Source: Viridilinea sp964592425
Lineage (GTDB): Bacteria > Chloroflexota > Chloroflexia > Chloroflexales > Chloroflexaceae
Assembly: GCA_964592425.1 (NCBI GenBank)
Contig: CAZQCG010000021.1
Coordinates: 18,401 to 82,400, forward strand
Reading direction: 5' to 3'
DNA: 64,000 nt
A program made the position numbers and the translations under genes. The notes beneath the pieces are model-generated. The model was not told the DNA's origin. It made no database searches and worked only from the letters and a program-made list of their open reading frames with translations. This document shows, piece after piece, positions 7,971-16,874 of this stretch (positions are counted from its first letter, which is position 1; every line of letters begins with the position of its first letter).

Positions 7971-10004
7971 GTGACCAGTACACCTGCCCCTTTCAGTGTT
8001 GAAGACCTCTACCGACTCAACTGGATAGAGGATGTGCAGATCAGTCCTGATGGTCGTCTGGTTGCCTTTGTGCAGGTTACTGTTGACCGGGTGGCAAATG
8101 GCTATCGACGGGCGATCTATCTGGCTCCCAGCGATGGCGGCCCGACGCATCGCTTCACCCGCTCAAAGTATGATCGTCAGCCGCGTTGGAGCCCTGACGG
8201 CCAACGCCTGGCTTTTGTCTCCACCCGCGATGACGAAAATGGCCAGATCTATATAATCGAGCTTAGTGGTGGTGAAGCGCAACAGATCACCAGTCTGCCC
8301 AACGGGGCCAGTGATCCGGCCTGGAGCCCCGATGGCAGCCGCATCGCCTTTCTGGCCCTTGCTAATCAAGCTGAACGTCTTCAGGAGCAGGCTGATCCGC
8401 CTGAGCCGCCACCCGCCGATGCCTGGGAGGCCAGTCGTTCCCGTGAGCAACGGCAGCACGAGGAGGAGTTACGTAGCGACCCGCGGGTGATCACGCGTCT
8501 GCCCTATCGCAGTGGGACGAGCTTCTTCGACGACCGGCGCAACCATGTCTATGTGCTCGATCTGCCTACCAATGAGCAGGCCCCCCCGGCGCTACCCCGG
8601 CGGCTTACCGATGACGATCGCCACTACGGTGTACCGGTCTGGATGCCTGATGGCAAATATCTGCTAACGACGGCCACCCGCGATCCCGAGGCCGACTCGC
8701 TCTTTGCCTACTTCGACCTGCTGCGCTTGTCACTCGCTGGTGGGCCTCCCCAGGTGCTGACCAGCCCCGGCTTCTCCTATCTCACCCCACAACCCTCACC
8801 CGATGGTCGGCTGATTGCCTGCGTGCGTATTGACGAGAAGCGTCTGCTGGCCGACAGTAATCGGGTAACGATCATTCCCGCCGAGGGTGGCGAACCTACT
8901 GACCTGACTGATCATACTAATCTCAACGTTGAGCAGTTTTGCTGGCAGCCCGACGGTCAGGGCATCTTCTTTCGGGCTAGTTGGCATGGTGACACCCATA
9001 TCTATAGCCTTGGCTTGCCCGGCACAGCTGTGCAGCGCAACCATATACGCTGTCTTGGCGGCACGCGGATCATCAGCGACTTCTCGGTCGCTGCCAATGG
9101 CAGCCTTGCCTTCATCGCCGAGCAGCCCGCCAATCCCTGTGATCTCTACTTGCGCAGCCCCGATGGCAGCGAGCATCAGTTGACGACGATCAATGCCGAC
9201 CTGTTGAACGAACGCCGCATTCTGCCGATCAACGAGGTGCGCTACCTCGCCCCCGACGGTCAGGCGGTGCAGGGCTGGGTGCTCTACCCACCCGACTTTG
9301 ACCCGGCCCGGCGCTACCCGCTGATGGTGCAAATCCATGGTGGCCCGCATATTATGTGGGGGCCTGGGTTACACTCGATGTGGCACGAGTGGCAGGTTGC
9401 TGCCGGATCTGGCTACATCGTCTTCTTCTGCAACCCGCGTGGCTCCGAAGGTTATGGCGAAGTCTGGCGCGATGGTATCCGTGGCAAATGGGGTGAAGCT
9501 GACGCCCCCGATATCCTCGCAGGGATCGATTATCTGCTCGCCCAGGGCTCGATTGACCCGGCCCGTATCGGCGTGACAGGCGGATCATATGGTGGTTATA
9601 TGACCGCCTGGCTGCTCGGCAATGATCAGCGATTCGCCTGTGGTGTTGCCGCCCGCGGTCTCTACAACCTGATCTCCCACCACAGTACTTCGGACGCCCA
9701 CGAGCTGGTCGAGATCGAGTTCAATGGCTATCCCTGGGAGATGGCCGAACAGCTCTGGCAGCATTCACCCCTCGCCCACGCCCATATGATCAATGCCCCC
9801 CTGCTGCTCTTACATAGCGAGCTGGACTTTCGTGTACCGATCAGTGAAGCCGAGCAACTCTTTGCCTTCTTGCGCCGCCAGAAGAAGATCGTCGAACTTG
9901 TGCGCTACCCCCGTGAAGGCCACGAACTGACCCGTAGCGGTGAGCCCAGGCATCGCGCTGATCATATGCGCCGCACCATGGCCTGGTTTGAACGCTACTG
10001 TTAA
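7971..10004 (+). CDS. S9 (prolyl oligopeptidase) family serine peptidase, acylaminoacyl-peptidase type
   Basis: The 677-residue protein has an N-terminal beta-propeller made of WD40-like PD40 repeats ('QPRWSPDGQRLAFVSTRDDENGQ', 'DPAWSPDGSRIAFLA', 'SPDGRLIACVR', 'CWQPDGQGIFFRA'). The alpha/beta-hydrolase domain begins near residue 425. Catalytic residues are visible: Ser in GGSYGGY (~538), Asp in HSELDFRVP (~618) and His in REGHE (~650). It cleaves short or N-acylated peptides. No signal peptide is seen, so it is probably cytoplasmic. The GTG start is supported by AGAGGAA 9 bases upstream. It stands alone, transcribed away from the regulator operon. Confidence 0.92.
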   Translation: MTSTPAPFSVEDLYRLNWIEDVQISPDGRLVAFVQVTVDRVANGYRRAIYLAPSDGGPTHRFTRSKYDRQPRWSPDGQRLAFVSTRDDENGQIYIIELSGGEAQQITSLPNGASDPAWSPDGSRIAFLALANQAERLQEQADPPEPPPADAWEASRSREQRQHEEELRSDPRVITRLPYRSGTSFFDDRRNHVYVLDLPTNEQAPPALPRRLTDDDRHYGVPVWMPDGKYLLTTATRDPEADSLFAYFDLLRLSLAGGPPQVLTSPGFSYLTPQPSPDGRLIACVRIDEKRLLADSNRVTIIPAEGGEPTDLTDHTNLNVEQFCWQPDGQGIFFRASWHGDTHIYSLGLPGTAVQRNHIRCLGGTRIISDFSVAANGSLAFIAEQPANPCDLYLRSPDGSEHQLTTINADLLNERRILPINEVRYLAPDGQAVQGWVLYPPDFDPARRYPLMVQIHGGPHIMWGPGLHSMWHEWQVAAGSGYIVFFCNPRGSEGYGEVWRDGIRGKWGEADAPDILAGIDYLLAQGSIDPARIGVTGGSYGGYMTAWLLGNDQRFACGVAARGLYNLISHHSTSDAHELVEIEFNGYPWEMAEQLWQHSPLAHAHMINAPLLLLHSELDFRVPISEAEQLFAFLRRQKKIVELVRYPREGHELTRSGEPRHRADHMRRTMAWFERYC

Positions 10005-10056
10005 AGTCTCGCATGTCCTATTTGCACAAATTGTACATGATCCGTAAATTAGGGGC

Positions 10057-10085
10057 TTCTCAAAGCCATTCGCATATGGTACACT
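10057..10085 (+). promoter_or_regulatory. Probable promoter with extended -10 for the RRM protein
   Basis: TTCTCA (10057-10062), a 17-bp spacer and TACACT (10080-10085) preceded by TG-N (extended -10). It predicts a leader of ~235 nt before the RRM gene, a length often seen for cold-responsive RNA-binding proteins. An alternative is TTGCAC-N17-TAAATT at 10022-10050. The 10005-10328 gap shows no other gene. Confidence 0.5.
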
Positions 10086-10328
10086 GCTGCCATCTAGCCG
10101 CGTCACGATGCCGCGAGAGTCACCTCTGCTTTGCATGTTCTCCCCGGTCCGCACGACCTCCGCGTTCGAGGTACAGCCCGCGACGTCGTTGCTAGGTGCG
10201 CAACCGCCCCTTGTGAGGCGTATCGTGGGCGGGTAACGCACTGCTGTTATGTGGAGTGATGAGTGCAGGGGGAGCCCTCTGCCGAGGCTGTGTCACGCTC
10301 AGGGCTGGCACGCAGGAGTTCGACCGGA

Positions 10329-10637
10329 ATGCAAGTGAAGCTCTTCGTTGGCAACCTCGCCTGGGGCATCGATGATGTGCAGTTGGAGCAGGTCTTCAGC
10401 CAGCATGGCGATGTCCAGAGCGCCCGGGTTATTCATGATCGTGACACCGGACGTTCGCGGGGGTTCGGGTTTGTTGAGATGGCTGTTGATGACGTTGCCG
10501 TCGTCATCCGCGCCACCGATGGTCTTGAGGTCGGCGGCCGGCCCATTCGGGTGAATGAGGCTGAAGATAAGGGCGGGCGTGGTCCTCGTCGCGATAGCGG
10601 CGGCTACGGTGGTGGTGGTGGCGGTCGCCGCTACTAA
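10329..10637 (+). CDS. RRM-domain RNA-binding protein, glycine-rich tail
   Basis: The 102-residue protein is one RNA recognition motif plus a Gly/Arg-rich tail. RNP2 is 'LFVGNL' (residues ~4-9) and RNP1 is 'RGFGFVEM' (~43-50), the two conserved RNA-contacting strands. The tail 'RRDSGGYGGGGGGRRY' is typical of bacterial and cyanobacterial glycine-rich RNA-binding proteins, many of which are cold-induced. The start chosen is ATG 10329 (MQVKLFVGN), because the RRM begins there and a GGAG lies 10 bases upstream; an in-frame extension to 10263 lacks any domain. It is single-gene and followed by a bidirectional hairpin. Binding targets are unknown. Confidence 0.93.
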   Translation: MQVKLFVGNLAWGIDDVQLEQVFSQHGDVQSARVIHDRDTGRSRGFGFVEMAVDDVAVVIRATDGLEVGGRPIRVNEAEDKGGRGPRRDSGGYGGGGGGRRY

Positions 10638-10665
10638 GCTCCACTGACACGCGCAATGTGTCGGC

Positions 10666-10690
10666 GCGCTGGTTCCGCCTCAACCAGCGC
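10666..10690 (+). other. Stem-loop after the RRM gene
   Basis: A 9-bp perfect stem (10666-10674 / 10682-10690) with a 7-nt loop, 28 bp past the RRM stop codon and ahead of the stronger hairpin at 10713. It may stabilise the transcript end. Confidence 0.5.
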
Positions 10691-10712
10691 ACCTCCACCA
10701 GCCACAAAAGCT

Positions 10713-10743
10713 ACGCCCCCTGTCGTTTAACGACAGGGGGCGT
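10713..10743. terminator. Bidirectional terminator hairpin
   Basis: A 14-bp perfect stem (10713-10726 / 10730-10743) with a 3-nt TTA loop sits between the convergent RRM gene and the Fe-S oxidoreductase gene. Short T-rich tracts lie on both sides. It most likely ends transcription from both directions. Confidence 0.85.
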
Positions 10744-10806
10744 TTGGTTCAAGCCTCTTCACATTGGCTGAGCTTGGCTAAGCCAAGGCCAGCAAACCAC
10801 GATTAC

Positions 10807-12999
10807 TCAACGCTTCTCATCGGAGGCAGCCCCCACCGATTCGAGCAGCATTTCGGCGATGTCGCGCCGCTTCAGGCTCTCGTCGCGACCCGTATTCTTC
10901 GCCGCGTCCTCGAACATCACCATGCAGAAGGGGCAACTCATCGCCAGCGTCTCCGGCTGGGCCTGGGTCAGCTGATCGAGCCGGATGTAGTTTACCTGCT
11001 CCTTGCCCCAGCCCTCCAGCCAGACATTGCCGCCGCCGCCGCCACAGCACATGGCCCGCTCGCGGTTGCGCTCAGGTGCTTCAACCAGCTTGACACCGGG
11101 AATGCTCTGCAAGACGGCCCGTGGGGCGTCGAAGACATCGTTGTAGCGCCCGATGTAACAGGGGTCGTGGTAGACGACCGTCTCGTTGATCTGCGTCGAC
11201 GGCTTGAGTTTGCCCTGGGCCACCAACTCGGCCAGCATTTCGCTGTGGTGCAGCACCTCGTACTCGGTTCCGGCCCCACCGCCAAACTGCGGGTACTCGT
11301 TCTTGATCGTATTGAAGCAGTGCGGGCAGGTTGTCACCACACGCTTAAACTTGTACTGCTTCATCGTTTCGACATTCTGCTGTACCTGGGCCTGGTAGAG
11401 CATCTCCTCGCCCATACGCCGGGCCGGGTCGCCGTTGCAGGTCTCCTCGTCGCCGAGGATGGCGAAATCGATGCCCGCCTGCTGCATCAGTTGCACAAAG
11501 GCGCGGGCAACCCGCTTACTGCGCTCGTCGTAACTGGGCGCACAACCGACCCAGTAGAGCACATCGGCCTGCTCCTTCTCGGCCATCACCGGTACGTCCA
11601 GGTCAGCAGCCCATGCGGTGCGCTCGCCCGCTGGCAGCCGCCAGGGATTACCGGCCCGCTCGATGCCCTCCAGCACACGTTTGACACCCTGGGGCACTTC
11701 GCTGGCGATCATCGTCAGGTGCCGGCGCATGCCCACAATGTCGTCTACGTGTTCGATCATCGCCGGACACTCGTGGACACAGGCTAAGCAGGTGGTGCAA
11801 CTCCAGAGCTCATTCTCGGTGAAGAGGTTCTCGTAGAGCGGCAGGTTTTCTACATCAACCGCACCATTGGCCTTAGCGTTGCCCTCTTCTTCGCCATGCT
11901 CAAGCTCACTCACCAGCTTGACCGTGCCATCCTTGAAGAGGATTGGATCCTGGTGCATCAGGTCATGCAGCTTGGTGATGATGTATTTGGGCGAGAGATC
12001 GGCCCCCGAAGCGTGGGCCGGACAGTTGGCCTGGCAGCGTCCACAGCGCATACAGGCGTCGAAATCGAGACGATCCTTCCAGTTCATGTCGGCCAGGGTA
12101 GCGATACCGAGGCGCGGCTCGTCCTTCTCGATCTCGGCCTCCAGGTCGGTGATGGCCTCAAGCGAGCCACGGGGGCCGGTGTTGCGGAAGAAGGTGTTGA
12201 GCGGGGTGTAGAAGATATGCTTGAACTTGCTGAAGGGCAGTGTAGCAATGAAGGCGAAGGTGATCGCGGCATGGGTGAACCAGAGCAGCATATGTAGGCC
12301 TAGGCCCACGTCGCTGCCGTTACCCAGGCCGATCGCCTTGAAGAGGGTGGCCAGCGTAAAGCCGACATAGGCCAGGCGTGCCCAACCTTGATCGTAGACC
12401 ATGACGCCGCCGATCTCCTGATTGGCTAGGCGCAGACCCTCGATCAGGAAGCCTCCCAGGCCCAGGAAGAGTAGCACGCCAAGCACCCAGGCGTCTGTCC
12501 GCCGGCTGTCCAGGCGCGCCTCGCGCACACGATAGCGTCGCCAGGTCGCCCAGATCAGCCCGGCCACAAAGGCCAGGCCCAGCGTATCCATGATCAACTC
12601 GTAGCTCTGGTAGAACGTACCAACCAGGATCTTGCCCGCATCCTCACCCATTAGCGGCAGGGTGAAGTCTTCTTCGACAGCGATAATGTCCGTGCCGATA
12701 AAGAGGGTCAGGAAGCCGAAGAAGATCAGGGCGTGCATCATGCCTGGACGGCGGTCACGCAGTACCTTCTTCTGGCCGAAGACCTGGGCCAGAAACTCTA
12801 TTGCCCGGGCAGGCACTTGGTCGATGCGTGCATCAGGCTTGCCTTTGCGCCAGCGGGCAATATCGCCAAGGACACCCCAGGCCATAATCGCTGTGGTGAT
12901 CAGGGCAAGGCCGTAAAGAAAGATGGGCGCGGTTTTCCCGAGACGATCCACATTCCAATAGATCTCGCGGATGGCTTCGTGGATGATTTGCTCTTCCAT
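10807..12999 (-). CDS. Membrane-bound heterodisulfide-reductase-like Fe-S oxidoreductase
   Basis: The 730-residue protein fuses three modules. The N-terminal ~270 residues carry about six membrane helices resembling the nitrate reductase gamma/HdrE-type cytochrome b region. A ferredoxin domain with two 4Fe-4S motifs follows: CMRCGRCQANCP near residue 315 and CTTCLACVHECP near 400. Two CCG-type cysteine-rich domains come next (GCAPSYDERSK, TCPHCFNTIKNEYP, HDPCYIGR, CCGGGGGNVW, SCPFCMVMFEDA). This is the plan of HdrDE-fused (Fe-S)-binding proteins that pass electrons between the quinone pool and cytoplasmic partners such as electron-transfer flavoprotein. No etf genes are nearby, so the partner is unknown. 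A near-consensus promoter lies just upstream and a terminator just downstream, making it monocistronic. Confidence 0.9.
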   Translation of the reverse strand: MEEQIIHEAIREIYWNVDRLGKTAPIFLYGLALITTAIMAWGVLGDIARWRKGKPDARIDQVPARAIEFLAQVFGQKKVLRDRRPGMMHALIFFGFLTLFIGTDIIAVEEDFTLPLMGEDAGKILVGTFYQSYELIMDTLGLAFVAGLIWATWRRYRVREARLDSRRTDAWVLGVLLFLGLGGFLIEGLRLANQEIGGVMVYDQGWARLAYVGFTLATLFKAIGLGNGSDVGLGLHMLLWFTHAAITFAFIATLPFSKFKHIFYTPLNTFFRNTGPRGSLEAITDLEAEIEKDEPRLGIATLADMNWKDRLDFDACMRCGRCQANCPAHASGADLSPKYIITKLHDLMHQDPILFKDGTVKLVSELEHGEEEGNAKANGAVDVENLPLYENLFTENELWSCTTCLACVHECPAMIEHVDDIVGMRRHLTMIASEVPQGVKRVLEGIERAGNPWRLPAGERTAWAADLDVPVMAEKEQADVLYWVGCAPSYDERSKRVARAFVQLMQQAGIDFAILGDEETCNGDPARRMGEEMLYQAQVQQNVETMKQYKFKRVVTTCPHCFNTIKNEYPQFGGGAGTEYEVLHHSEMLAELVAQGKLKPSTQINETVVYHDPCYIGRYNDVFDAPRAVLQSIPGVKLVEAPERNRERAMCCGGGGGNVWLEGWGKEQVNYIRLDQLTQAQPETLAMSCPFCMVMFEDAAKNTGRDESLKRRDIAEMLLESVGAASDEKR

Positions 13000-13046
13000 G
13001 CGCCGGTTCAGCCTTTCTAAGGCTTATAAGACAAAGGATGTTGCGT

Positions 13047-13075
13047 ATCATAGCATCCGCGCTAGGGTGCGTCAA
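13047..13075 (-). promoter_or_regulatory. Sigma-70 promoter of the Fe-S oxidoreductase gene
   Basis: On the minus strand TTGACG (13075-13070), a 17-bp spacer and TATGAT (13052-13047) are followed by a predicted start near 13040 and a ~40-nt leader. It shows that the Fe-S gene is transcribed separately from the upstream permease operon. Confidence 0.75.
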
Positions 13076-13126
13076 ACATTGTGCTGGCAACAGTCTGTGA
13101 AGAAAAGCACACCATACTGAGTAGCC

Positions 13127-14389
13127 CTACTCGTAGCGCAGGGCCACCAGCGGGTCGAGGCGGGCAGCGCGGGCGGCCGGGTAGAGGCCAGCCACGATGC
13201 CCACCAGGGCCGCAAAGCCCAGCGCGGCCAGGGCCAGCCACCAGGGGGTTACGAAGAAGGTGGCCTCAATTGGCAGGCGCTCATATTCGATGTACCAGCC
13301 GATCACCTGGTTGAGCAGCAGGCCCAGTAGCCAGCCCCCGATGGTGCCGACGACACCCCCAAGCAGGCCGATCAGCCCGGCTTCGATCATAAAGAGGCCG
13401 CGAATGTCGCTCCGCGACGCCCCAATCGCTTTGAGTGTGCCGATCTCGCGTGTGCGCTCGTAGATCGCCATAATCATCGTATTGACGATGCCCAGGCTGG
13501 CGACAAAGAGGGCCAGGCCGCCGATTGAGGCTAGCATGACGTTGATCAGCGCAAAGACCCGGTTGGCCTGCTCAAGGATCAGTTCAAGTGACTGCACCCG
13601 AAAGCCCTCTTCGCGCAAGACGCGCACCAGCCGTGCAGCCGCACCGACATCACTTGTCTGCACAATCGCTATATCGTAACCGCGGGTGGCCAGATAGTCA
13701 GGGTTGTTGTACCACCAGGCTTTCATCGCTGCCATATCGCCTGGGTCGGCCTGTAGCTCGCGCTGCTGCTGGTCACTCACCCCGGCCACACGCAGTACAA
13801 AGCGCTCACTTTCGCCCCGCGGGCTACGCAGGATGATCGCCAACTCACGCCCAACCAGATCTTCCGCCGCCATCCCTTCCGGCACCAGCCCCGCTGAGAG
13901 AATCATCATGCCCGCCGGTTGCGGCGGGTTGAGTGTGCCAGCCAGGGCTGTGGGTGCCAGGCGGAAGGGGTCGGCCACCGTCTGCGACCCGACCACGCTG
14001 ACCGGTGCCAATGTCCCGTCAGGCAGTTCGAGCAGCGTATTGACCTCATCCAGCGAGATCTGTGCCGTCACCTGGCGCACTTCGGGCCGAGCCTCCCAGG
14101 CGGCCACTACCTCCGGGCTGATCGGCTTTGCGCGACGCTCGGCCCCGAACTGGGTGAAGAAGTCTTCACCGTCAGCGTCGATCTCACCGACACTCGGGCG
14201 CACAAAGACATTCTCCAGGCCCAGGGCGGCAAACTGCGCGCGCACCTCGCTCTGGACGCCGACCCCCAGTGAGACCATTGTCACAATCGTCAGAATCCCG
14301 ACGATTACCCCGGTTGAGGTGAGCACCGTGCGTACTTTGCGCCGCCCCAGATTCTCCAGGGCCGTGACGAGCATATCGGTGATGGTCAT
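13127..14389 (-). CDS. MacB/FtsX-family ABC transporter permease
   Basis: The 420-residue protein has one N-terminal membrane helix ('VRTVLTSTGVIVGILTIVTMVSLGVG'), a ~230-residue external MacB_PCD domain and three C-terminal helices. The FtsX signature region lies between them ('MAIYERTREIGTLKAIGASRSDIRGLFMIEAGLIGLLGG'). Type VII ABC proteins of this kind transmit force rather than conduct substrate, acting in lipoprotein or peptide export, or in activating cell-wall enzymes. They need an ATPase, and none is encoded within the surrounding genes. Its ATG directly follows the stop of the FHA/C11 gene (TAA-ATG), so the two are translationally coupled. Confidence 0.88.
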   Translation of the reverse strand: MTITDMLVTALENLGRRKVRTVLTSTGVIVGILTIVTMVSLGVGVQSEVRAQFAALGLENVFVRPSVGEIDADGEDFFTQFGAERRAKPISPEVVAAWEARPEVRQVTAQISLDEVNTLLELPDGTLAPVSVVGSQTVADPFRLAPTALAGTLNPPQPAGMMILSAGLVPEGMAAEDLVGRELAIILRSPRGESERFVLRVAGVSDQQQRELQADPGDMAAMKAWWYNNPDYLATRGYDIAIVQTSDVGAAARLVRVLREEGFRVQSLELILEQANRVFALINVMLASIGGLALFVASLGIVNTMIMAIYERTREIGTLKAIGASRSDIRGLFMIEAGLIGLLGGVVGTIGGWLLGLLLNQVIGWYIEYERLPIEATFFVTPWWLALAALGFAALVGIVAGLYPAARAARLDPLVALRYE

Positions 14390-16855
14390 TTAGTTGTCAA
14401 CCGTAAGATCAACATACTGATAGCTAAAATTCCCGGCAATGTCACGCACCAGGAAGCCAAGCACATAGGCTCCGTTCAGTGTCGGGGCATAGTCAGCGGT
14501 CAGGGGCTGCGCACCGAAGGTGATCGTTTGCCCCTCGACGGAGCCTGGTGTCAGGCTATTGCCGGTGTCGGTGTAGGTGCGCAGGTAGGCGGTAAAGGTG
14601 TCGCCTGGCACAGGGATCAACTCGTAGGGTTGCGGCTCTTGCTTGCCTGCTGCCCGTGGGAAGCCCCAGATGCGGTCGAGGGTCGCCTCGCCGTTCTCGA
14701 CATTGAAGATCAGCCCGGCGTCGATCTGCTCGCCGGTAGCCTGTGAGGTGTAAACACCTTCGACACCGTAGAGAGTACTGCCGTAGCGGATCGGGCCTAA
14801 CAAGACCTCGATCTGCTCACTGCCGTTGCTCAAATACCAGTTGGTCGCGTCCCAGGTCAGGCTCACATCGTAGGTGCCAGCCTCCCAGTTCGGCACATTT
14901 TCTTCATTGCCAGGGGTCACGCCCGGGGGGTAGATAAACTCGACCGAGATCAGGTCAACCGTGTCACGACTTGCGTTGGGGATGCCGATAAAGGAGAAGA
15001 CGTAGGCCAGGTCGTCGCCGGAGATCACGCCACTCAGAGTGGTCGGATTGTTGACACTGACCGTGCTGTTACTCAAGCTCAGTTCACTGATCGTCGGCAT
15101 GGTGACGGACGTATCGCCCTGGGTATGGAAGCGCTCGAGAAAATCGGCCCAGCGCGTCAGGCGTGGCAGCGGTGAGCCCTGGTTATACTCAGGCATGAGC
15201 AGCTCAGCCGTTTGGGGAAAATAGATCGAGATGCCACTGGTATTACGATGGTAGCTCCCGGCACCATTGGCCAGGCGGGCCGTATTGAGGGCCGTATTGA
15301 GGGCCGTGGCGGCGTTGGCGACGCTGCCGGTCGCGCCCTGATCGCCAAGCAGTTGGCTGAAGTGGCCTAGATCTACCGCGTTAAACTCTTCGGCATAGGT
15401 TGGGGCATAGACGTCGACAAATGAGCGTGCCTGGGCGATCGCGCTGTAGTTCGGGCCGATCTCGTCGATCATGGCCCGTGCCAACTCGTCGAGCCGCTCG
15501 GTAAGCGTCCCGACCGCGGCCAGGTCGAAGGCCGACAGGGTCACATCATCCGACATCGAATCATCGTAGGAGGCGATGTAGGTGTCAACAATCACCGGCG
15601 CAAGCGCATAGGCGTCCTGGGTAGGATCGTCGGCCAGGACGCGCAGCCAGGCGTCCCAGGCCCAGCCCTGGTTGGGCTCCAGTTCAGCCGAGGCAACCAC
15701 CACCTGGCCGTAGGGCTCGACGGCTTTGAAGACATCAAGCTGGGCCATCAGACAGGCATCGAAGCCGATCAGATCGAGGGTGCCATAGCCACTCCGGCTG
15801 CGGGCGGCATCAAGGGCGGTGCTCAAGGCAGGCAGGCTGATCGTAGCGCCGTCGGTGTCATCGCTGGAGACACCCAGCCACGAGGCACCATGATCCCAGA
15901 TGATCAGTGCGTAGTGTTCGGCAGGGTAGTTCTGGACGCCCCAGGTAACGAAGTCGGCCAGGGTCTCCTGGGAGCCCATATTCAACTCACCCAGATCCTC
16001 CAGGGCTGCGGCGGGAGTCGGCTCCATGCCCCGCTCAACCAGAAAACGGTAGGTGCCCGCCCAATCGCCAGCCGAGGTGTCGTCCCAGCCTTCGGACGAA
16101 CTGATCCGGTCAAGCTGCACCAGGATCTTCAGGTCGTCTGACGAGCCGACTGCGGCCATCTCGCGAAAGTCGGTCAGGGCGTCTGCTTCAAGGTTATTAT
16201 CACCATCAAGGTAGACCAGCACCGTCCACCTGGCTGCACCGGCGGGAGCAGGCACACGGGTGGGTACTGGCCCGGAGGGCTCGCTGGCGGTTGTGGTCGG
16301 CTCGGGGTTAACGTTGATGCCCCGGTTGAGCACCAGATAGGTGCCACCAGCCAGGGCGGCCAGCAGGGTGCAGCCGAGTACCGCCACCACCGCAAGAATG
16401 AGCGGCAGACGGTTTGCCCGGCGAGGCGCGGCTGGCGATGATGGGCGATAGGCTGGCGAACTGGCCACTCCAGCGGGCAGCGGCGGCAAGGGGGCCTGGC
16501 CACCCATCCCTGGCGGTGGCCCTGCCGCCGCAGATCCAGCCTGCACCGTCGGCGCATAGGCGGCTGCGTTATCCTCGAAGCGAAAGGCCTCTTCACCGAT
16601 CTCGAGCACATCACCAGGGCTGAGCCGGTGAAGCCTGACTGGCTGACCATTGACCCGGGTACCATTTGAGCTACCCAGGTCGTAGACCAGGTATGTGCCC
16701 GCCTCAAAGCGGATCTCGGCATGACGCCGCGAAGCGGCAGGGCTGGCGATCACAACACTATTCTCAGGTGCGCGCCCGAAGCCGAGCGGGGCCGCACCTA
16801 GCGGGAAACTACGCCCGCTCAGGGGCCCACGGAGTCCAACGATCTGCGCTGACAC
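14390..16855 (-). CDS. FHA domain-transmembrane-clostripain (C11) protease fusion
   Basis: The 821-residue protein starts with an FHA domain (residues ~5-95; 'GFGRAPENSVVI...SRRHAEI...DLGSSNGTRVNG'). A Pro-rich linker, a single membrane helix (~150-175) and a C11 peptidase domain follow ('WTVLVYLDGDNNLE', 'ALIIWDHGASW' with catalytic His ~320, 'LIGFDACLMA' with catalytic Cys ~366). The C-terminal ~250 residues are beta-rich. FHA domains bind phosphothreonine, and C11 enzymes cut after Arg/Lys, often after self-activation. The topology puts FHA inside and the protease outside. The GTG start has AGGAGG 5 bases upstream. It lies between a lipoprotein gene (19-bp gap) and the FtsX-type permease (0 bp). 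Substrate unknown. Confidence 0.87.
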   Translation of the reverse strand: MSAQIVGLRGPLSGRSFPLGAAPLGFGRAPENSVVIASPAASRRHAEIRFEAGTYLVYDLGSSNGTRVNGQPVRLHRLSPGDVLEIGEEAFRFEDNAAAYAPTVQAGSAAAGPPPGMGGQAPLPPLPAGVASSPAYRPSSPAAPRRANRLPLILAVVAVLGCTLLAALAGGTYLVLNRGINVNPEPTTTASEPSGPVPTRVPAPAGAARWTVLVYLDGDNNLEADALTDFREMAAVGSSDDLKILVQLDRISSSEGWDDTSAGDWAGTYRFLVERGMEPTPAAALEDLGELNMGSQETLADFVTWGVQNYPAEHYALIIWDHGASWLGVSSDDTDGATISLPALSTALDAARSRSGYGTLDLIGFDACLMAQLDVFKAVEPYGQVVVASAELEPNQGWAWDAWLRVLADDPTQDAYALAPVIVDTYIASYDDSMSDDVTLSAFDLAAVGTLTERLDELARAMIDEIGPNYSAIAQARSFVDVYAPTYAEEFNAVDLGHFSQLLGDQGATGSVANAATALNTALNTARLANGAGSYHRNTSGISIYFPQTAELLMPEYNQGSPLPRLTRWADFLERFHTQGDTSVTMPTISELSLSNSTVSVNNPTTLSGVISGDDLAYVFSFIGIPNASRDTVDLISVEFIYPPGVTPGNEENVPNWEAGTYDVSLTWDATNWYLSNGSEQIEVLLGPIRYGSTLYGVEGVYTSQATGEQIDAGLIFNVENGEATLDRIWGFPRAAGKQEPQPYELIPVPGDTFTAYLRTYTDTGNSLTPGSVEGQTITFGAQPLTADYAPTLNGAYVLGFLVRDIAGNFSYQYVDLTVDN

Positions 16856-16874
16856 GACGGCCTCCTGGGGTAGC

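Noticed and set aside
10744..11787. Long open frame opposite the Fe-S oxidoreductase
   Set aside because: It mirrors the codon pattern of the real gene, shows no domain and has no ribosome site; a GC-rich shadow.
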